Counted from the first letter of the stretch, positions 43,016 through 56,304 are shown. The stretch is 64,000 bases of DNA from Serilophus lunatus (GCA_013399895.1 VXBA01004389.1:3224001-3288000), one strand, 5' to 3'. The notes: a model not told the origin generated them from the sequence alone. Made by a program: numbers and translations.

Positions 43016-46000
43016 CTAAAAGGACCCAATTAAGATGGTATAAAGTTAATAGAAGTCAGCTATTAACACAGTAACCTATTAAAGAGACCACCAGCATCTT
43101 CTCAAGAGCTACACGAATGACAACAATGATTCTAGGAAATCAACAGGGAGCCTCATGGAAGGAGTCAGCAGTATTTTGCTATGGCACTTATGACATTCTA
43201 AGTGCATTTTTAGTTTGAAACTAGAGCTTTGTATCCTCAATTCCTGTTATTATCACTGCAATCTTCATTCCAGAATCCTTTTCTAAAATCCTTGAATAAT
43301 AAAACAACAGGTCTAATCAAAGTTATTTTAATGTCCTACATTTTTAAATTTTGAAATTTGTAACCAGATACACATTTGCAGGGATATATACATATGTGTG
43401 CAAGCAGGCATGGAAGTGAAAGCATAAAGAGTTATCCTAAAGGGACAGGACTATCTCCTGTCTTCAGAGAGCCCTAAATACTGTATCTATGTTCAGAATA
43501 TGTGCTCCAGGAGCCAGGTACCTGGATGAGTGCACAGCTATTCTGCTATAATTTCCTTGTGTGGATATCAATATGGAAATATTTCTTCCATTGGGATTCA
43601 GAACCCTCTGTATGCATACAAGGAGTCCATGGATGCAGACTCAGCAAATCCATCAGAGCCAGAAACAAATACCTGAATGAAATTCAGTTGCTTATTCATC
43701 CTGTTGTAAATATCATTAAGTTTACTACAGAACCTCAAGCTCTCCCTGTGGAAACAGCAGGAAGTAGTCACTTTTCATCTCCCTTTGTTGCATATTGGGC
43801 AGTGAAGCATGTTTTTTTCTAAGTATTTTTGAATTATTTATGAATTTCAACATGAGTTATCTTTAGGGAGGTGCAATTGAGCATTACCCTCACACAGTTC
43901 CAAGACCTACTGTTATCTGATGCCTTTCTAAGGATTTAAAAATGCGAAGTTTAGAGCTGGACATGCTTAACAACTGATATTGTTCTATAATAAAAGAAAG
44001 TTTGGAAAGATACAAAATACTCTAGAGAAAAACAGCGCAATTCTTATAGGGAAGCCCCAGCCAGCTTTGCTGGTGATGCTTTTGATTACCTTTTGCCTTT
44101 GTAGATCACTGCAGAACAATGCCCATTTTCTTTCTTGGCCCCTAAGTCTATTCCAGCACAACCCAACATTCAATAAACCTCTTTACTGGGTTTCATATTG
44201 AGCTGGGACTTTTTGATGGACACTAATTTAATTTTTGGTAGGATGTGTTAAGAAGGTGCTTAACTCAAATTCTACAGAGGGAAGGCACAGATGGTCTTTA
44301 AAGACATTGATGTATTCTTATATATCGATTGTTATTGGTAGTGGATTCAAAAATTGTCACACAATAGCTAAATTGCATTATCATTTAGAAGTTCTTCATG
44401 TCGATTGAAATGTTTGTTTACTTAATAAAGATGATAAATACACACATAAGTTTCCTCACTGTAAAGGAACCAGTAATTACTAATTAATGACACATATTTA
44501 GGATGCAAAATGACATATTTTATGATTGAACCCAAACCCAACTGACTTTTCTACCTGCTTATCACCATTTTAGCACCTTCTAAGTACTAGGGAACACATT
44601 ATTTTAATCTTGCAAAAAATTAATGTCTTATGTTTTCTTCCAGATCTCTTTTCAGGAACTGTGTAAGACAAAACTGCTTGCACTGACAGCCTAGCTTACT
44701 AAGATACTATTTAAGGAACTAGTATTTTAAAAATATCGTTTTTCAACCTGTGTCTGCAAAATAAGTATCTCCACTCTTATAGAGAAACATTATACCTCTT
44801 TATATGTAGAATATTCTACTAGACTCCAAGATGTTGGCACATGACAATGATGAAATAAAGTCTGTGTATTTCTTACTGAAGTTTTGCACCTTTGCTCCTT
44901 GGGATTCAGCTTGTGTGATTAAAACTTGATATGAGAGGCAATTTTTATGTAATAATACACTTTTGAAAGGGATAGATTTATTTGAATTTGACATATCTTA
45001 AATTTGTACCTAGATCCATATATTGAAGGTTCTGCACCTTGTCAGGAGCTGCATGGTCAGGGAGGACATTTGTAGCACAGGAGAGCAAAAAGGCATTAAT
45101 GAAGCAGAACTACATAAAGCCAATGGTTTCACTGAAGACATTCTTAGTAGAAATTCGGAAGAAATAACGGTGAAAATGTCTAATCTGAGCTACAAAACCA
45201 AATACAGATGGAAACAGATGGGCAACTTGACAGTGAAAGAGAGGTTAGAATCAGCTGTGGGGTACAAGGTACTACAGTGAACATTTTAAGGTGCAAATCT
45301 CCAGTTCCCAACAGAATCAGTGAAAGATTGAAGAGCAGCAGTATCACAGGGAATGCCAACATGAAAACTGAATGTGAAACGTAATAAACAAAATTTGTAC
45401 ATGGTCTGCTGCCGAGGTCATTAATAAAACGATGCTACAGCTGTCTCTGTTACAACTGAGTTTTACATTTAGAAAGAGATGTCTGCTGGGGGAACGCCTT
45501 CTGAGATCCAGTCACGTAGGCATTATGTAATTATTTATTTTGAGGAAACAATATTATGAAGAGAAATGTTTTAAAACCATTAAACTGAGATTATAAGGGT
45601 GTCCTGCTTCTAGTGAGGAATACTTAGAAGGGAGATATTTTACATTTCAGAGATTGATCATGCTGTTGTTATAGAATCTATTCATGAGAAAAATGCCTCT
45701 CTATTTCTTATAACCCTTACAGGTCACTGTGGCTCAAACACTCTAAACTCAATTATATGGGTGCTTGACCGAAAGAAATCATTTGGCTATGAAACATCTG
45801 AATAAATAGAAAAAAACTAGTAAAAAGACTAATTTTGTGGAGGTATGCTATTTTAAAAATTTTATTTCTCTTTTTTTCTCATCCCTTTTTTGTACCACAG
45901 GCAGATTCATAAAACTATAATACAGTAGGCATAACATGAAGTTAAAAGTGCTTTTGTAGAAAACTGCTTTCTAACTGAATATACAAATGTCAGAATGCAG

Positions 46001-47845
46001 AAAGATTAGTCTAGAGATATAACAGAACCTGTGAAACATTCCTTACAAAATAGAGGTGGAAAGGGAATTGAAAATACATCTTACCTATAAATGATATTTC
46101 TTCATTATACAAAATAATTTTCTAAATATACTTTTCCTTACATTGAAAGAAAGAAAAATAATCCCTTTTTCCCACAGACTATAGGATGACATACGTTAGC
46201 AAAAGGACTGTATCACACTAAACCAAATCACTAAATTCTTATAAAGAATTTAGAAATATTTTGCAGTCTTGCTGGAAGATGATTTAATAGAGTTAAATTC
46301 TCAGATAAACTCTGAAGGGTAAAGAACTTTCTTAACAATGAAAGACAAAACAACCCACCCCAAGACTGATCAATAACTGCACATTCTGTAATTTCTCTTA
46401 CATTGTAAGGTTTAACTATTTTCAATTAACAACTTTTCCATAATTATTTGATACATGAACTCACCACATTTTAGCAGTTTTGCCTAATAAGCGTCACTTA
46501 GCATCTTTATAAGGAAAACGTGTAGAAGGTAAGGGATAGATACTTCAAAATCCAATACATTGAGAATACGAAAAATGGCATCATCCAACAGCAGGAAAAT
46601 CAATAAAAAATTAATTTTGAGGAACACAAAAAACTCTTAAGTTGTGCATGACATTGCTATATATACAACTGATCATTCACTGTTGCTGCACGGTGTTCAC
46701 TGCAGAGGAAAAAGTATTGGAGTGCAACTCAGCATCCTTTGCCCCGAGATAAGAAAAAGAAGTAAGTGAGGGTCATTAAACACCATGCTATTAGCAATGT
46801 GTACAGTAGGAATGCTATACAAGTAGTAGTAATGAAATAAATATATAAAAATTCAGCATGTCAAGATGACTACTAGTGTAGCTGAAATTTCACTGAGCAA
46901 CAAAGTAAAAAAAGAGATAGAAATGGTAAGAAAAAAAGGAATGAGAAATGACTGGATCAATAGGTGTAAGACAAACCATGTTTGTCTCTCCCCACAGAGG
47001 CAAAGGAAGCAGTGATGTACAGCAGCAACCACTATGCAAGTTTTATCTGAATCAGACAAAGGAATGTCTATGTTACAGCTGTGTTACAGCTTGGTTAGTA
47101 AATATTCAGTGAAAAATATACAAGTTCCTCTTTTCCAAGATCATCTCATTTCTTCCTTTTACAACCACTCTTCAATTTTCTGTTTATTTTAATTCTTGAA
47201 CTAATACTAGTTTGTGATACAAAGTGAATGCAAGACTTTCTATAATACAAAGTTGTAACCTGCTGATTTCATTCAAATTCAAGGCATTTATTACAAAGAT
47301 ATTTGTAGTTGAAAAAGAAAGCTCTCAAAGAACTAGCATAATGCTGTGAAATTCCTGTTGCAACTGTAGTTGGGGAGCTCATTAAATATACCCCAGGAAA
47401 TCCTATGACAAACACTTATTGCAGGATATTCGATACGAATTTTCTGTTCCGAGTTGCACTGCCTGTCAGGGTTACCAGTGCTTTCCCCTCTTCTCCATCT
47501 TGACATTTTTCTGCACCACAGTGGCTTTTTCTTCTCATCCTTCAGAAAGTGCCAGTCAGGGGACTGCACAGTACAGCCCCATTCTTGGCCACAACTGGCC
47601 TATGGAAGTACCTGAACCTTTTTTGGAACAGAGGTTTGCCACAATAATGAGCTACACTTGGTTTTAAGCTTATATGCAATTGCAGCACTCGTATAAGTTG
47701 AACACGTACTTCCATAGTTTCATGTTTGAAGATTTTTTAACACGAAAGGAATTTCAGCAGGAAGGTACAACATCACAGACACATGAGCTAGAGGGCAGTT
47801 CCTCCATCAGTAGGAATGCACTCTTCCTTCTGATGTCTGTGACCT

Positions 47846-47900
47846 AGACACACACACACACACACACACGTGTGTACACATCCTCACACACGCACACACA
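47846..47900 (+). repeat. CA/TG dinucleotide microsatellite
   Basis: An AC run at 47848-47869 is followed by GTGTGTACACA and a second CA-rich stretch up to 47900. The CA-to-GT switch makes a short inverted repeat. It directly precedes the CR1 copy at 47944. Confidence 0.95.
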
Positions 47901-47943
47901 GTGTCTTTCTTCAACCTGCAGGAATTAAAGCTGGCAGGAACAA

Positions 47944-48112
47944 GCTGGAGCACTGAACCAGGTTGCCCAGGTGCCTCATCCCTGGAAGTGTCAAGATCAG
48001 GCTGGATGTGCCTCTGATCAACATGGTTTGTGGAAGGTGTCCCTGCCCATGGCAGGGTTAGAACAAGATGAACTTTAAGATGCCTTCCAACCCAAACCAT
48101 TCTCTGATTCCA
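47944..48112 (+). mobile_element. CR1 LINE fragment (3' end), antisense to LRP1B
   Basis: Plus-strand CR1: CAGGTTGCCCAGGTGCC, TCCCTGGAAGTGTCAAG, GAAGGTGTCCCTGCCCATGG and CCTTCCAACCCAAACCATTC, ending near CTGATTCCAT. It lies in the 9.2-kb LRP1B intron directly after a CA-rich microsatellite. Confidence 0.93.
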
Positions 48113-50333
48113 TAAGAACAGCTCTTCTGTTTATTTGACTCCTGTAGGAATTATTTTTTCTAATTTACCCATGTCTATAATTCCTAAAGCTTCCATTTAG
48201 AAATGAGGTAACTTATTCTTTCTCTACCTTTCAATTTCCTCTGTTACCAAACTTGGGTTTTCTTTCAAACTCTACTGTAGAGTATGTGCCTCCTCATTAA
48301 CTATTCAGGGTCACTTATCCCTCATTACAGAAGAACTGATCTTTGTTCCAATATTGAAATATAGCATACAATGAAACTCTGAACAGTCAATGCATCCAGC
48401 CACAGGCAACAAATATAATGCTGTACTTTGTCCTCTGATTTTCTCTCTCTGTTTCTGATGACACCTAGGAAAAAAAGACTCCAAATTCTAGGCACACAGA
48501 ATAGCACACACTGCTACACAGGGAGTAGCCTAAGAAGGAATAAATTACTATCCTCTTAATTAACTAACACAATATAATCTTACTTGTTTCACCTGAAAAG
48601 CCTTGGCCACAGGCATGCAGCACTGCTCAAAAGCTCTTTAGAGTATTTAAAATCTCTATTTAAATTTAGGTGGCTTTGGAGGAGGACCAATATTATTTAT
48701 ATCATTATTATTTGTAGCAGTTTTGATTGCAAACTTAAAAACCACTCTTCATTATATTTCCATAATGTCTAGTGTTAGGGAGTTATGATTTAATCACATT
48801 TATTTGCAGATAATAATAATAAACCACATCTATGTACAGATGTAAATAATACTAGTAATACAAATAAGAAGATGGAATTAGAACAACCTATGGTTATCAT
48901 AAAAGTATAAAAGAAGCCAAAGTGAGAGAGGGTAATATTCTGTACTAAAGAAACTGATACAGCACTGCCTACGTAACAACTAGTGATGCTGTGTATTTGA
49001 AAGTCTTAATTTTTTCAAACTCTCTTCACTGGTATCATGCAAGGTATAATCTCTCTCTAAACCATGCTTCCCTTGCAAGTATGTATATGCAGTTAGATAA
49101 CTAGTGAGAAGGAAACAGAGGTAAATAAAGGTAATTTTAAAAGATAGGCTTATAGAACAGATGGAAAGGAGAGCTTATGCAATACACAGAAAAAGTATTC
49201 CTTGATTATTTCCCATCTAAATCTCATCTGAATCTCAAACTATTCCATTTTTAATTGTGAATTTACTGGTGCAATTCAGACATACCTCACATGCTTTTAG
49301 TCTTATACACATCACACCCCCAACACATTAGTGAGTAGTACTAAAAAGACCCTAAGAGATCTTAAAGAGATACTAACAGAACATTAAGAGAATTGTACTA
49401 TGAAAGTAGCTATATATTAAATCATCCTACTTCAGGATACCCTAAGCAGTACATTTTTCAGGAAAGGTCAGTACCTCAAATATTAACATTTGGAAATTCT
49501 CTCACAACCTTTGTAATTGAACAAGGAAAATATTAATATAGGGAAGAGGGGGAATAATAATCTTTATATTCCTAAATATAATGCTAAGAATTAATAATCT
49601 GGATTGCCTAAGACTTTAAGTCCAAAGAGACATCACAGTATATTCTGCATATTTTAAAAGCTGACAGAGCATTCATTGAAACTGGTGACTGCCCTCAGAA
49701 AACCACCTTTTATTGGTGGCTTACATGCAGCCACAAGGATTTAATTCATTCCTAAATTGGCTAGGTGAAAACCACAACTTCTACTTCCAATGTGAAGCTG
49801 CTATTTAGTGCATTTAGTGCATCCAACATTAAAAAAAAACCACCTTGAGACAGGAAGATAAAATAAAAATGGATGGTAACTGTACAGGTTGGTGAAAGGA
49901 GAATCTCTTCTTACAGGTTTATGGTCACTCTGTATAATTATGGCTTTAAAACTGCCATTTAGAAGTGATAAATCTTATTCTTTATTCTTTTAATGAATGA
50001 TAATACTGCTTGATTATATATAAAGTTTGCATTCTTGACTGATGCTGGCTGTGACAGACAGTGGAGCTCCTGCTGAATGATCATAAACCCAGGTATCTCC
50101 TACTTCTTCTAAAAATAACCCACCCATGCATTAGAGACTGGTTAAGGAAAATGTTAGCCCTTTAGATAAGTGTCTCTCAAACCACAGACAGGTGTCATAC
50201 ATCATGTGTACTTGCATGGCCACACATTCATGTTGGAGGGACAAATAATTTTTCTAACAATGGAGCGGAACTTACAGAGAAAAATCTTTGAGACGCGCGT
50301 TCCCTGACACAATGACTTTTGTGAAGCAAGGGA

Positions 50334-50354
50334 TTCCTTCCTTCCTTCCTTCCT
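50334..50354 (+). repeat. TTCC tetranucleotide repeat
   Basis: Five tandem TTCC units lie in the 9.2-kb LRP1B intron. Confidence 0.9.
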
Positions 50355-52263
50355 GATGCCTTCTACTTGCCAGTATCAGGTTGATAAAATTATAAACACG
50401 GTCCAGGTAAGAAGCAATCTGGCACTAAAAAAACCCCAAAGGCACTAGGAACAACTAGAAGTTGAACTGAGGTTGGCAAGAAGAACTGAGATGTGGAGAC
50501 ACATTTCTCCCTCTACCACCCTGTCTTCAACTCCATCAAACAACTTCTTCCTTTGTAAAGAAAGCAAGAATTTAGAAGACTCTCTTAAGAATTCCCAGAC
50601 AGATGATGGTTATACTAACGCAACAGTCTACAGAGACAAGAGAAACACTATCTTAACTGAAGCTTACACTCTGAATATGAATTATCTACTCAAGTTTCAC
50701 ATAAATTTCAGATTACCAATTCACCTGAAACCCTTTCTCACACTGAAGAGAAACTTGAATTCAATCTTTTTTTATTCCATATTTCTCCCTTTCCACTTTA
50801 GCAAAAACTTTAATTTAAAAGAAAATCCAAAACTATTCCAAATAACTCTAAGAGGAGGAAAGTGAAAGGAATTCTTAGTTCTTCTAAAAGTCATTATGTT
50901 ATGATGTGCTTTATTGGTTTTCTTTTCACTTAGGCTTGGATTATTCAGTGTATAGCACAAGTACCTAATAAAAGTAGCCTTGGGAATATTGTCACAGTAA
51001 GAATATAAAATAAGTAAACAAAATAATTTAATCAGTATCTTCAAAATGTTGCAATTCCTTCCTGATATTTTCTGTGGAAGACAATCTTCCCAAGGGGAGA
51101 AACTACAATGTTCATCAATAAAATAGTCGTATCAGTATCAGCTTTTCACTTTTTGATATGAAAAGCACTGAGACTAGCACCACTTTTGTACAAGTCCAGT
51201 TTATTTTCTTTTTTTGTTGTTGTTCTGTCTTTGTAAGTCTTTGTTTTCCATTTTCCTGCAATTATAGCTTATGTTGTATGTGCAATATATGACTTATATC
51301 CCAAACAATACTGATCAACAAACCTAACAGACCTTCAAGACTAAGAAGTAGTAGTTAGGACACTAATCTCGTTTCCAGTGGATTTATGATACCTGAAGTC
51401 AAAGATTTTGATTACATGAGAAAATTGACAAAGAAATTGTGACCATATTTAAAAAAAAAATTAGATCACTCACCTACCTATTCACTGTGATTGCTACCCA
51501 CTAGACACCTGCATCACATCCCCACAGCATTTTATTAGTATTATTTTAGCTACTTATTTTATTATTAGTCTAATTACTAGTTGTTTGAGGTTCATATTTT
51601 ATCCCAAGTCTAGTCTTTGGTTAATTGTTTCACTTCTTTTGCATCACTACCACTGAGCAAAGCAAAGACAGGCACTTTGCATCTCTTTGTATATCTGGCT
51701 TACAGGACCTAAAATCTGTTAGAGAAATACAGAATACAAATGTAAGACAGTTATGATGCAGCACACATATTTTTGCTTAACAGTTTCTGTTTTACAGCAT
51801 TATTTCTATAAAGTTAACAACAAGACTTATGGATATAAGCTTAACTCCTGAAGTGGTACCTAAATAGCTCTTCTGTTCCTCTCCCTATAAGGATAAGAAA
51901 TAGAAGTCAGGTTTGAACATGTGCAATGTCACTGTTTGCTAAACTTTATGCTATGTAGTATTAACTTGGTAAAATATCTCGAAATATGAGCAATAAAAGC
52001 CAAATGGCATTTTCAGTATTTTCAATTCACTTAGTAAAAATAAAGCCTTTTATTTCTTCCTCTAATGATACAGACGCTGCAGAGGTACGTTTAAATATAC
52101 TCATCAGTGCAACTATCAAGGGCTAAGTGTGTATTATAGTAATGGGCCCCCAGATTAAGTATATATTGTGAAATGTATGTGAATGTGCATGACTTGAACC
52201 AATGAACTGTGGCCTGGAATGATGTCACAGAATGTGCAGCATTAAGTGGAAGGTTAAACCTAC

Positions 52264-52377
52264 TTGCATCTCGGTTCATTAAACGTGGTTAAAGTGCAAA
52301 TTCCCTCATTCTGACAGTAGTAATCACAAGGGTTCACTTTCTGGTCACAGCGCTGACTTTTAAACCCCACAGAGCAT
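52264..52377 (-). CDS. LRP1B: LRP1B symmetric cassette exon adding one EGF-like module
   Basis: This 114-bp exon encodes residues 147 (split Leu) to 184 and two bases of Lys 185. It begins with CSVGFKSQRC, which closes the preceding EGF module, and then encodes a module from NPCDYYC to EPRCK. Both flanking introns are phase 2, so including or skipping it keeps frame. The acceptor has a weak pyrimidine tract interrupted by purines (TACTGAAATTCTGCAG), and the donor is GTAGGT rather than GTAAGT. It is clearly coding: six-cysteine spacing is kept, there is no stop, and phase is right on both sides. LRP1 has no counterpart by my recollection of its C-terminal repeats. I recall that human LRP1B goes from VCLC straight to a residue run like SANWSGTQC, but I cannot verify that. 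Confidence 0.9.
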
Positions 52378-54368
52378 CTGCAGAATTTCAGTAAAATAGA
52401 CCTATATAAATATTCTGCCTTTTGCTTAACAGATTTTAAATGCATTACATATAATGGTGTCAAGACACACACACATACACAGGCACACACTCACAAAACC
52501 AAAATTAATATACTCTTTTCTTAATGAAAAGTCCATCTGACAATATTGAAAAGTTTGCCCTTCAGTGTTGATCAAACAGTTTTAAAACAATGGGTCTATA
52601 CTAACTGATGCATTCTCAAAGTATTATGTCAGATGCACTATACATTTTTATTGATTGATTCACATTGCAATGGCTTTAAAAATGTTCATAACTATTTTCT
52701 TAGCACTGTTAATGGTGTTGATATATGCTACAGCACTTAAGTATTGTAAACCCACACACAAATTAAAAGTATGAAACGTTTTTCCCTTGAGATGCTATGG
52801 TGTTCCATATGAAATAGAAAAAGCATAAGAGAAATGAAAGGAAAAATCACAAGCTTCCAGAATAGCCATTCTAGATGTTTAAGCAAATGAATCACCAGAC
52901 AATCATCATATTTGTGCCTGAGATATTATAGCTGTGATATTCTTCTTTTGCCATGATTTATCAGTCTCTCTAATCCTCAACTACAGACACTTAAGTGCAA
53001 AGAACAGGTAAAATGGTCTCAACAAAAATAATAATGAAAAAGAAAGATACTTAAGGTGTTTTCAACTGAATAAGGGCTACCATGAAGAACTAAACTATAC
53101 TGACTTCAGCCCCAAACCTGCAGACACCTATTGTCAACTTCTTGACGATACTGCAACAGTTGTGTCCCTTTGCACATTCAGAAGTGCTTCGGCTCTCTTA
53201 GGGAGCAACCATTGATCCATCTCTTGCACTGGTTAGACAACAATATGTGGGCACTTCTCTATGAAACTTCCTTGAGAGTCTGCATAAAACAGGCACTCTC
53301 TTTTGAGGTCATCTACCTCATACACATAAAATGAAGGAATGGCTCTATCTGTATTTACAAAGTTATGTTGCCAGATCCCTTTGTGCAATTTACTTATATC
53401 ACCCAGGAAATGAGACACCCATGTCCAATTCTCTCTCTCAATACCTCTCTCTCTTCAAACCTGTAGGATGCTCTGACCTCCAGGTTGTTTGGAAAAGTGG
53501 AAAACCATTCCACAATGAAGCTTTTCAGCAGTGCATAAAAGATTGGAGCATTTAGGAGTCAAAAGCAAAAAAAAGCCCCCGGAGTATGACTACATAGCTC
53601 AGTGTAACCGAGAGCAGGAAAGAAATTAATTTCGTGCTACAGTGACTACTTCAGTATTTTGTATTGAGTTAGGTGAAAAAGAAGATACACCATAGCTCTC
53701 GAGAAAGGACTAGGAAGCTTTCCTACATCTTACAACAGTACTCCACCATCTACACTACAGAATCCCATTTTCCATGGCATTTAATATCTGGGCTCAAGAA
53801 AAGCATCCTGAACTATTCTTCTCAACCATGGTGCAGGAGGATGAGCACAACCTCACCACAGGACAGCCACACTACTGTGTGTGCAGTGTGAAGGTTAGGG
53901 CACAAACAAGAGATACCCACAGGGGAAATAAACATTGACATTATTCTTTGTACTCTCTAGTCATCAAAAGGAATGTTTTGCCTTCACTTCTGACCATCTT
54001 TATAGAAGAAAAGACTTAATCCACCTTTGAGAAGCAAGGCAGGCAAACACCCTGCCTTGCATTCCAGACTCCATTCCAGGAAAAATACCTAAACAGGCTT
54101 TAGATCTCACCAAAAACTATTAGAAGTCTCAAAAGACATATCTTTGTGTCTATATACATTCACAATATATTCCTTAGTTATATCTTTCAGTACATAGTTT
54201 GCAAAAGGTAGGCAAAGTACTGGGTTACAGACAAAGCTAGAAAATATACTGTAAGTTAAAATTTTAATCAGTACATATACATCCTAGAGAGACCAAAAAT
54301 ACAGAGACGTGCACAATGATTTTGTTATTTGTTTGCACAGAGGTATTTTCATGATGCAGGATACTCAC
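52378..54368 (-). other. LRP1B intron before the cassette exon
   Basis: A 2.0-kb intron ending in a weak acceptor. A TG-rich tract lies near its 3' end in gene sense (52497-52464). No transposon was recognised. Confidence 0.85.
52464..52497 (+). repeat. CA-rich tract, GU-rich in the LRP1B transcript
   Basis: GACACACACACATACACAGG and the bases after it form an imperfect CA repeat. In the sense of LRP1B it reads as a TG-rich run ending about 87 bases before the cassette exon at 52377-52264. Confidence 0.9.
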
Positions 54369-54473
54369 AGACAAACAGGTATATTTGTCTCTGGGTCCAG
54401 CTGACAGGTACCACCATTGTAGCAGTAGCCATCACACAGCTGACAGGTAGAGGCAATCTTCCCATTAGTGCAA
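54369..54473 (-). CDS. LRP1B: LRP1B exon: EGF-like module (CTNGK to VCL)
   Basis: This 105-bp exon encodes residues 112 (split Asn) to 146 and two bases of Leu 147. The acceptor is AACCCTGACAG and the donor GTGAGT. It completes the previous module with CNCTNGKIASTC, where NCT is a possible N-glycosylation sequon. It then opens the module QLCDGYCYNGGTC, ending in VC before the donor. In LRP1 the equivalent exon is followed directly by the one that closes this module and leads into the membrane stalk. Here the next exon in frame is 52264-52377, which inserts an extra module. Joining instead to the exon at 43015-42939 would also keep frame (CT plus A gives Leu), so the short and long forms are both possible. 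Confidence 0.95.
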
Positions 54474-55033
54474 CTGTCAGGGTTAAAAGGTAAATAAATA
54501 TAAAAAGCAATCAGTATTTTGGTAAATCTATGAATTCCCTTACAATTATCTACCTATTAAAGTACTGATTTTTGATAGGTACAAGGCGTACTGACTTTGA
54601 GAATTCTTGATTACCACATTGAAAAGCCAGCACAGGTGGTGAGTTTATGACACAAAATATCTTTAATCTTTCATTTTATGAAAATAAACTATTGCTATAC
54701 ATAATAATCAGCAGTAAATTAGCATATCTGACTACATATAACTATCACTGTCACAGATAACACAGACTGAACAAATTTCAACAGTTAAACAAATTTCTAC
54801 TGTTAACTTGATTAATTTCAATTTTTCCAAGTGAAAACCTGTTTAGTCTCCTGCTTTTATGCTTCCCCCAGTAAAGAGTGCTCTAAAAGTTGGTTTAAAA
54901 GGCAGGAGCCAGTGGGTTTCGTATGTGCACAAACCATGCAAAGGAACCACTGTACAACTGATTTAAAGGCTATTGCAATGTAATTGCTATTAAATATAAG
55001 ATTTTGAACACAATCAGTCCCCTAAAGACTTAC
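54474..55033 (-). other. LRP1B intron, 560 bp
   Basis: The shortest intron in the window, AT-rich, with consensus GTAAGT and ACAG ends. Nothing else was seen. Confidence 0.85.
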
Positions 55034-55208
55034 TTGCATACAATGTCATTACTGTCCTTGTTTATTATGCAGTGTCCCCCATGGCACCTGATGCACTTGT
55101 CCACTTCACATTTTGGACCTTCAAACCGTACTGGACAGACACATTCTACACTTCCATCATCAGAAATAGTACATGATTCAGAATTCACACAGTAATGGTG
55201 GCAAACAT
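55034..55208 (-). CDS. LRP1B: LRP1B exon: two EGF-like modules
   Basis: This 175-bp exon encodes residues 54 to 111 and part of residue 112. The acceptor is TTACTTACAG and the donor GTAAGT. It opens with AT, completing a Tyr codon begun by the previous exon, to give QYYVCHHYC. The first EGF module runs from VCHHYC to GPKC. The second begins KCIRCHGGHC and ends in the next exon. The short spacing CIRCHGGHC resembles the KCSRC module at the same position in LRP1, which supports orthologous order. A Met lies in the upstream intron in frame, but it is not a translation start. It makes an apparent 64-codon ORF that extends into the intron and should not be annotated as a separate gene. Confidence 0.96.
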
Positions 55209-56304
55209 CTGTAAGTAACATCAAAGCTAGTCACTAAAAGACGTTAAGGAGAGTTATAGAAAAAAATTGTACATTACTTTTATGTTTTAAAATGTACTAC
55301 AATAAAAACAAAATGATAACTGAAACTGGTGACTCATTGGCAACTACAGAAATTAAGAATGCCCCATAAACAGATATATATTAATGAAATGAAATCGAAG
55401 GATAAATTGGTAAGAGGGGTTTTTTTTCCCCTTCTAGTTGTTAAACCATTTATGGCATCATCCCACATAATATAAAGACTCCTGATGAGAAAAGCAGAAC
55501 AATGTTAATGCATTAATAGGACGTTGGGTGAATAAAAGTGTTCTGATACCTTCACATTAACATTAACAGCATTATGCTAAAGAGAAATTGAAATGATATT
55601 TGGAAATAATTTTTATTTTCATTTAGCCACATATTATAGTTAAATATTATTATTAGAACTTAATGAAAAGACATAATCCATAAATTACACAAAATACTAC
55701 ATACATGTTTATAGACTGTAAGGACTTGTTCTATTATTTAACTACTTAGAAGCTAGCAGGACTGAGATTTCATGTAGTGAATTCTTTAACTCTTCAGAAG
55801 TACCAGTAACTGTCTCATTTTTCATACCCCTTTAAAAAACCAAATTACTTAACTGAAGAAACTTCCTGAGCTACCAAATACTGGGATCTTACAAATGTTG
55901 GTTCATTTTTATTTACATGGTAATGACGACTTTATTTTGTGATTTTTTGTTGGCCTTTTTTTCCATTTTTAAGTCATCACTTAAGCTCCTTAGTGGGACC
56001 AAATCATTCAAAGTCTCTATTTCTCTGTTTCCAATTTTTCTCCAGTTTTATGCAGTCAAAGTGTTGCATTGAGCTTTTGCTGATATTACTGATGGACAAA
56101 TGAGGAAATTGATATTTAAGTTTTATCAGCTCTGAACTATGTATCTGTATTAGCTTAGAGTTCACCTAGTCCATATCAATAAAATATTACCTTTCTGACA
56201 AAACTAAAAAAAAATCAAGCCCTTTGAAACTCAGGACATGACTAAGGACAAATCAGTAGCAGCTACAAGAAGGGTGTTATTAAGCTGTTCAGTAGAGAAT
56301 GAAA

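Larger units (their letters stand above)
43016..52263 (-). other. LRP1B intron, 9.2 kb
   Basis: This is the longest complete intron in the window. It holds one CR1 fragment at 47944, a CA/TG microsatellite at 47846, a TTCC repeat at 50334 and a GC-richer patch of unknown origin at about 47400-47690. Open frames of up to 130 codons (50473-50865, plus strand) have no recognised family. Confidence 0.8.

Noticed and set aside
50473..50865. 130-codon plus-strand open frame in the 9.2-kb intron
   Set aside because: No domain, no splice signals around it, biased composition, and overlapped by another frame on the opposite strand.
52378..52490. N-terminal extension (Cys-Val run) of the open frame over the cassette exon
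   Set aside because: It is intron sequence that translates the CA/TG-rich tract. The exon starts at the AG acceptor before 52377.
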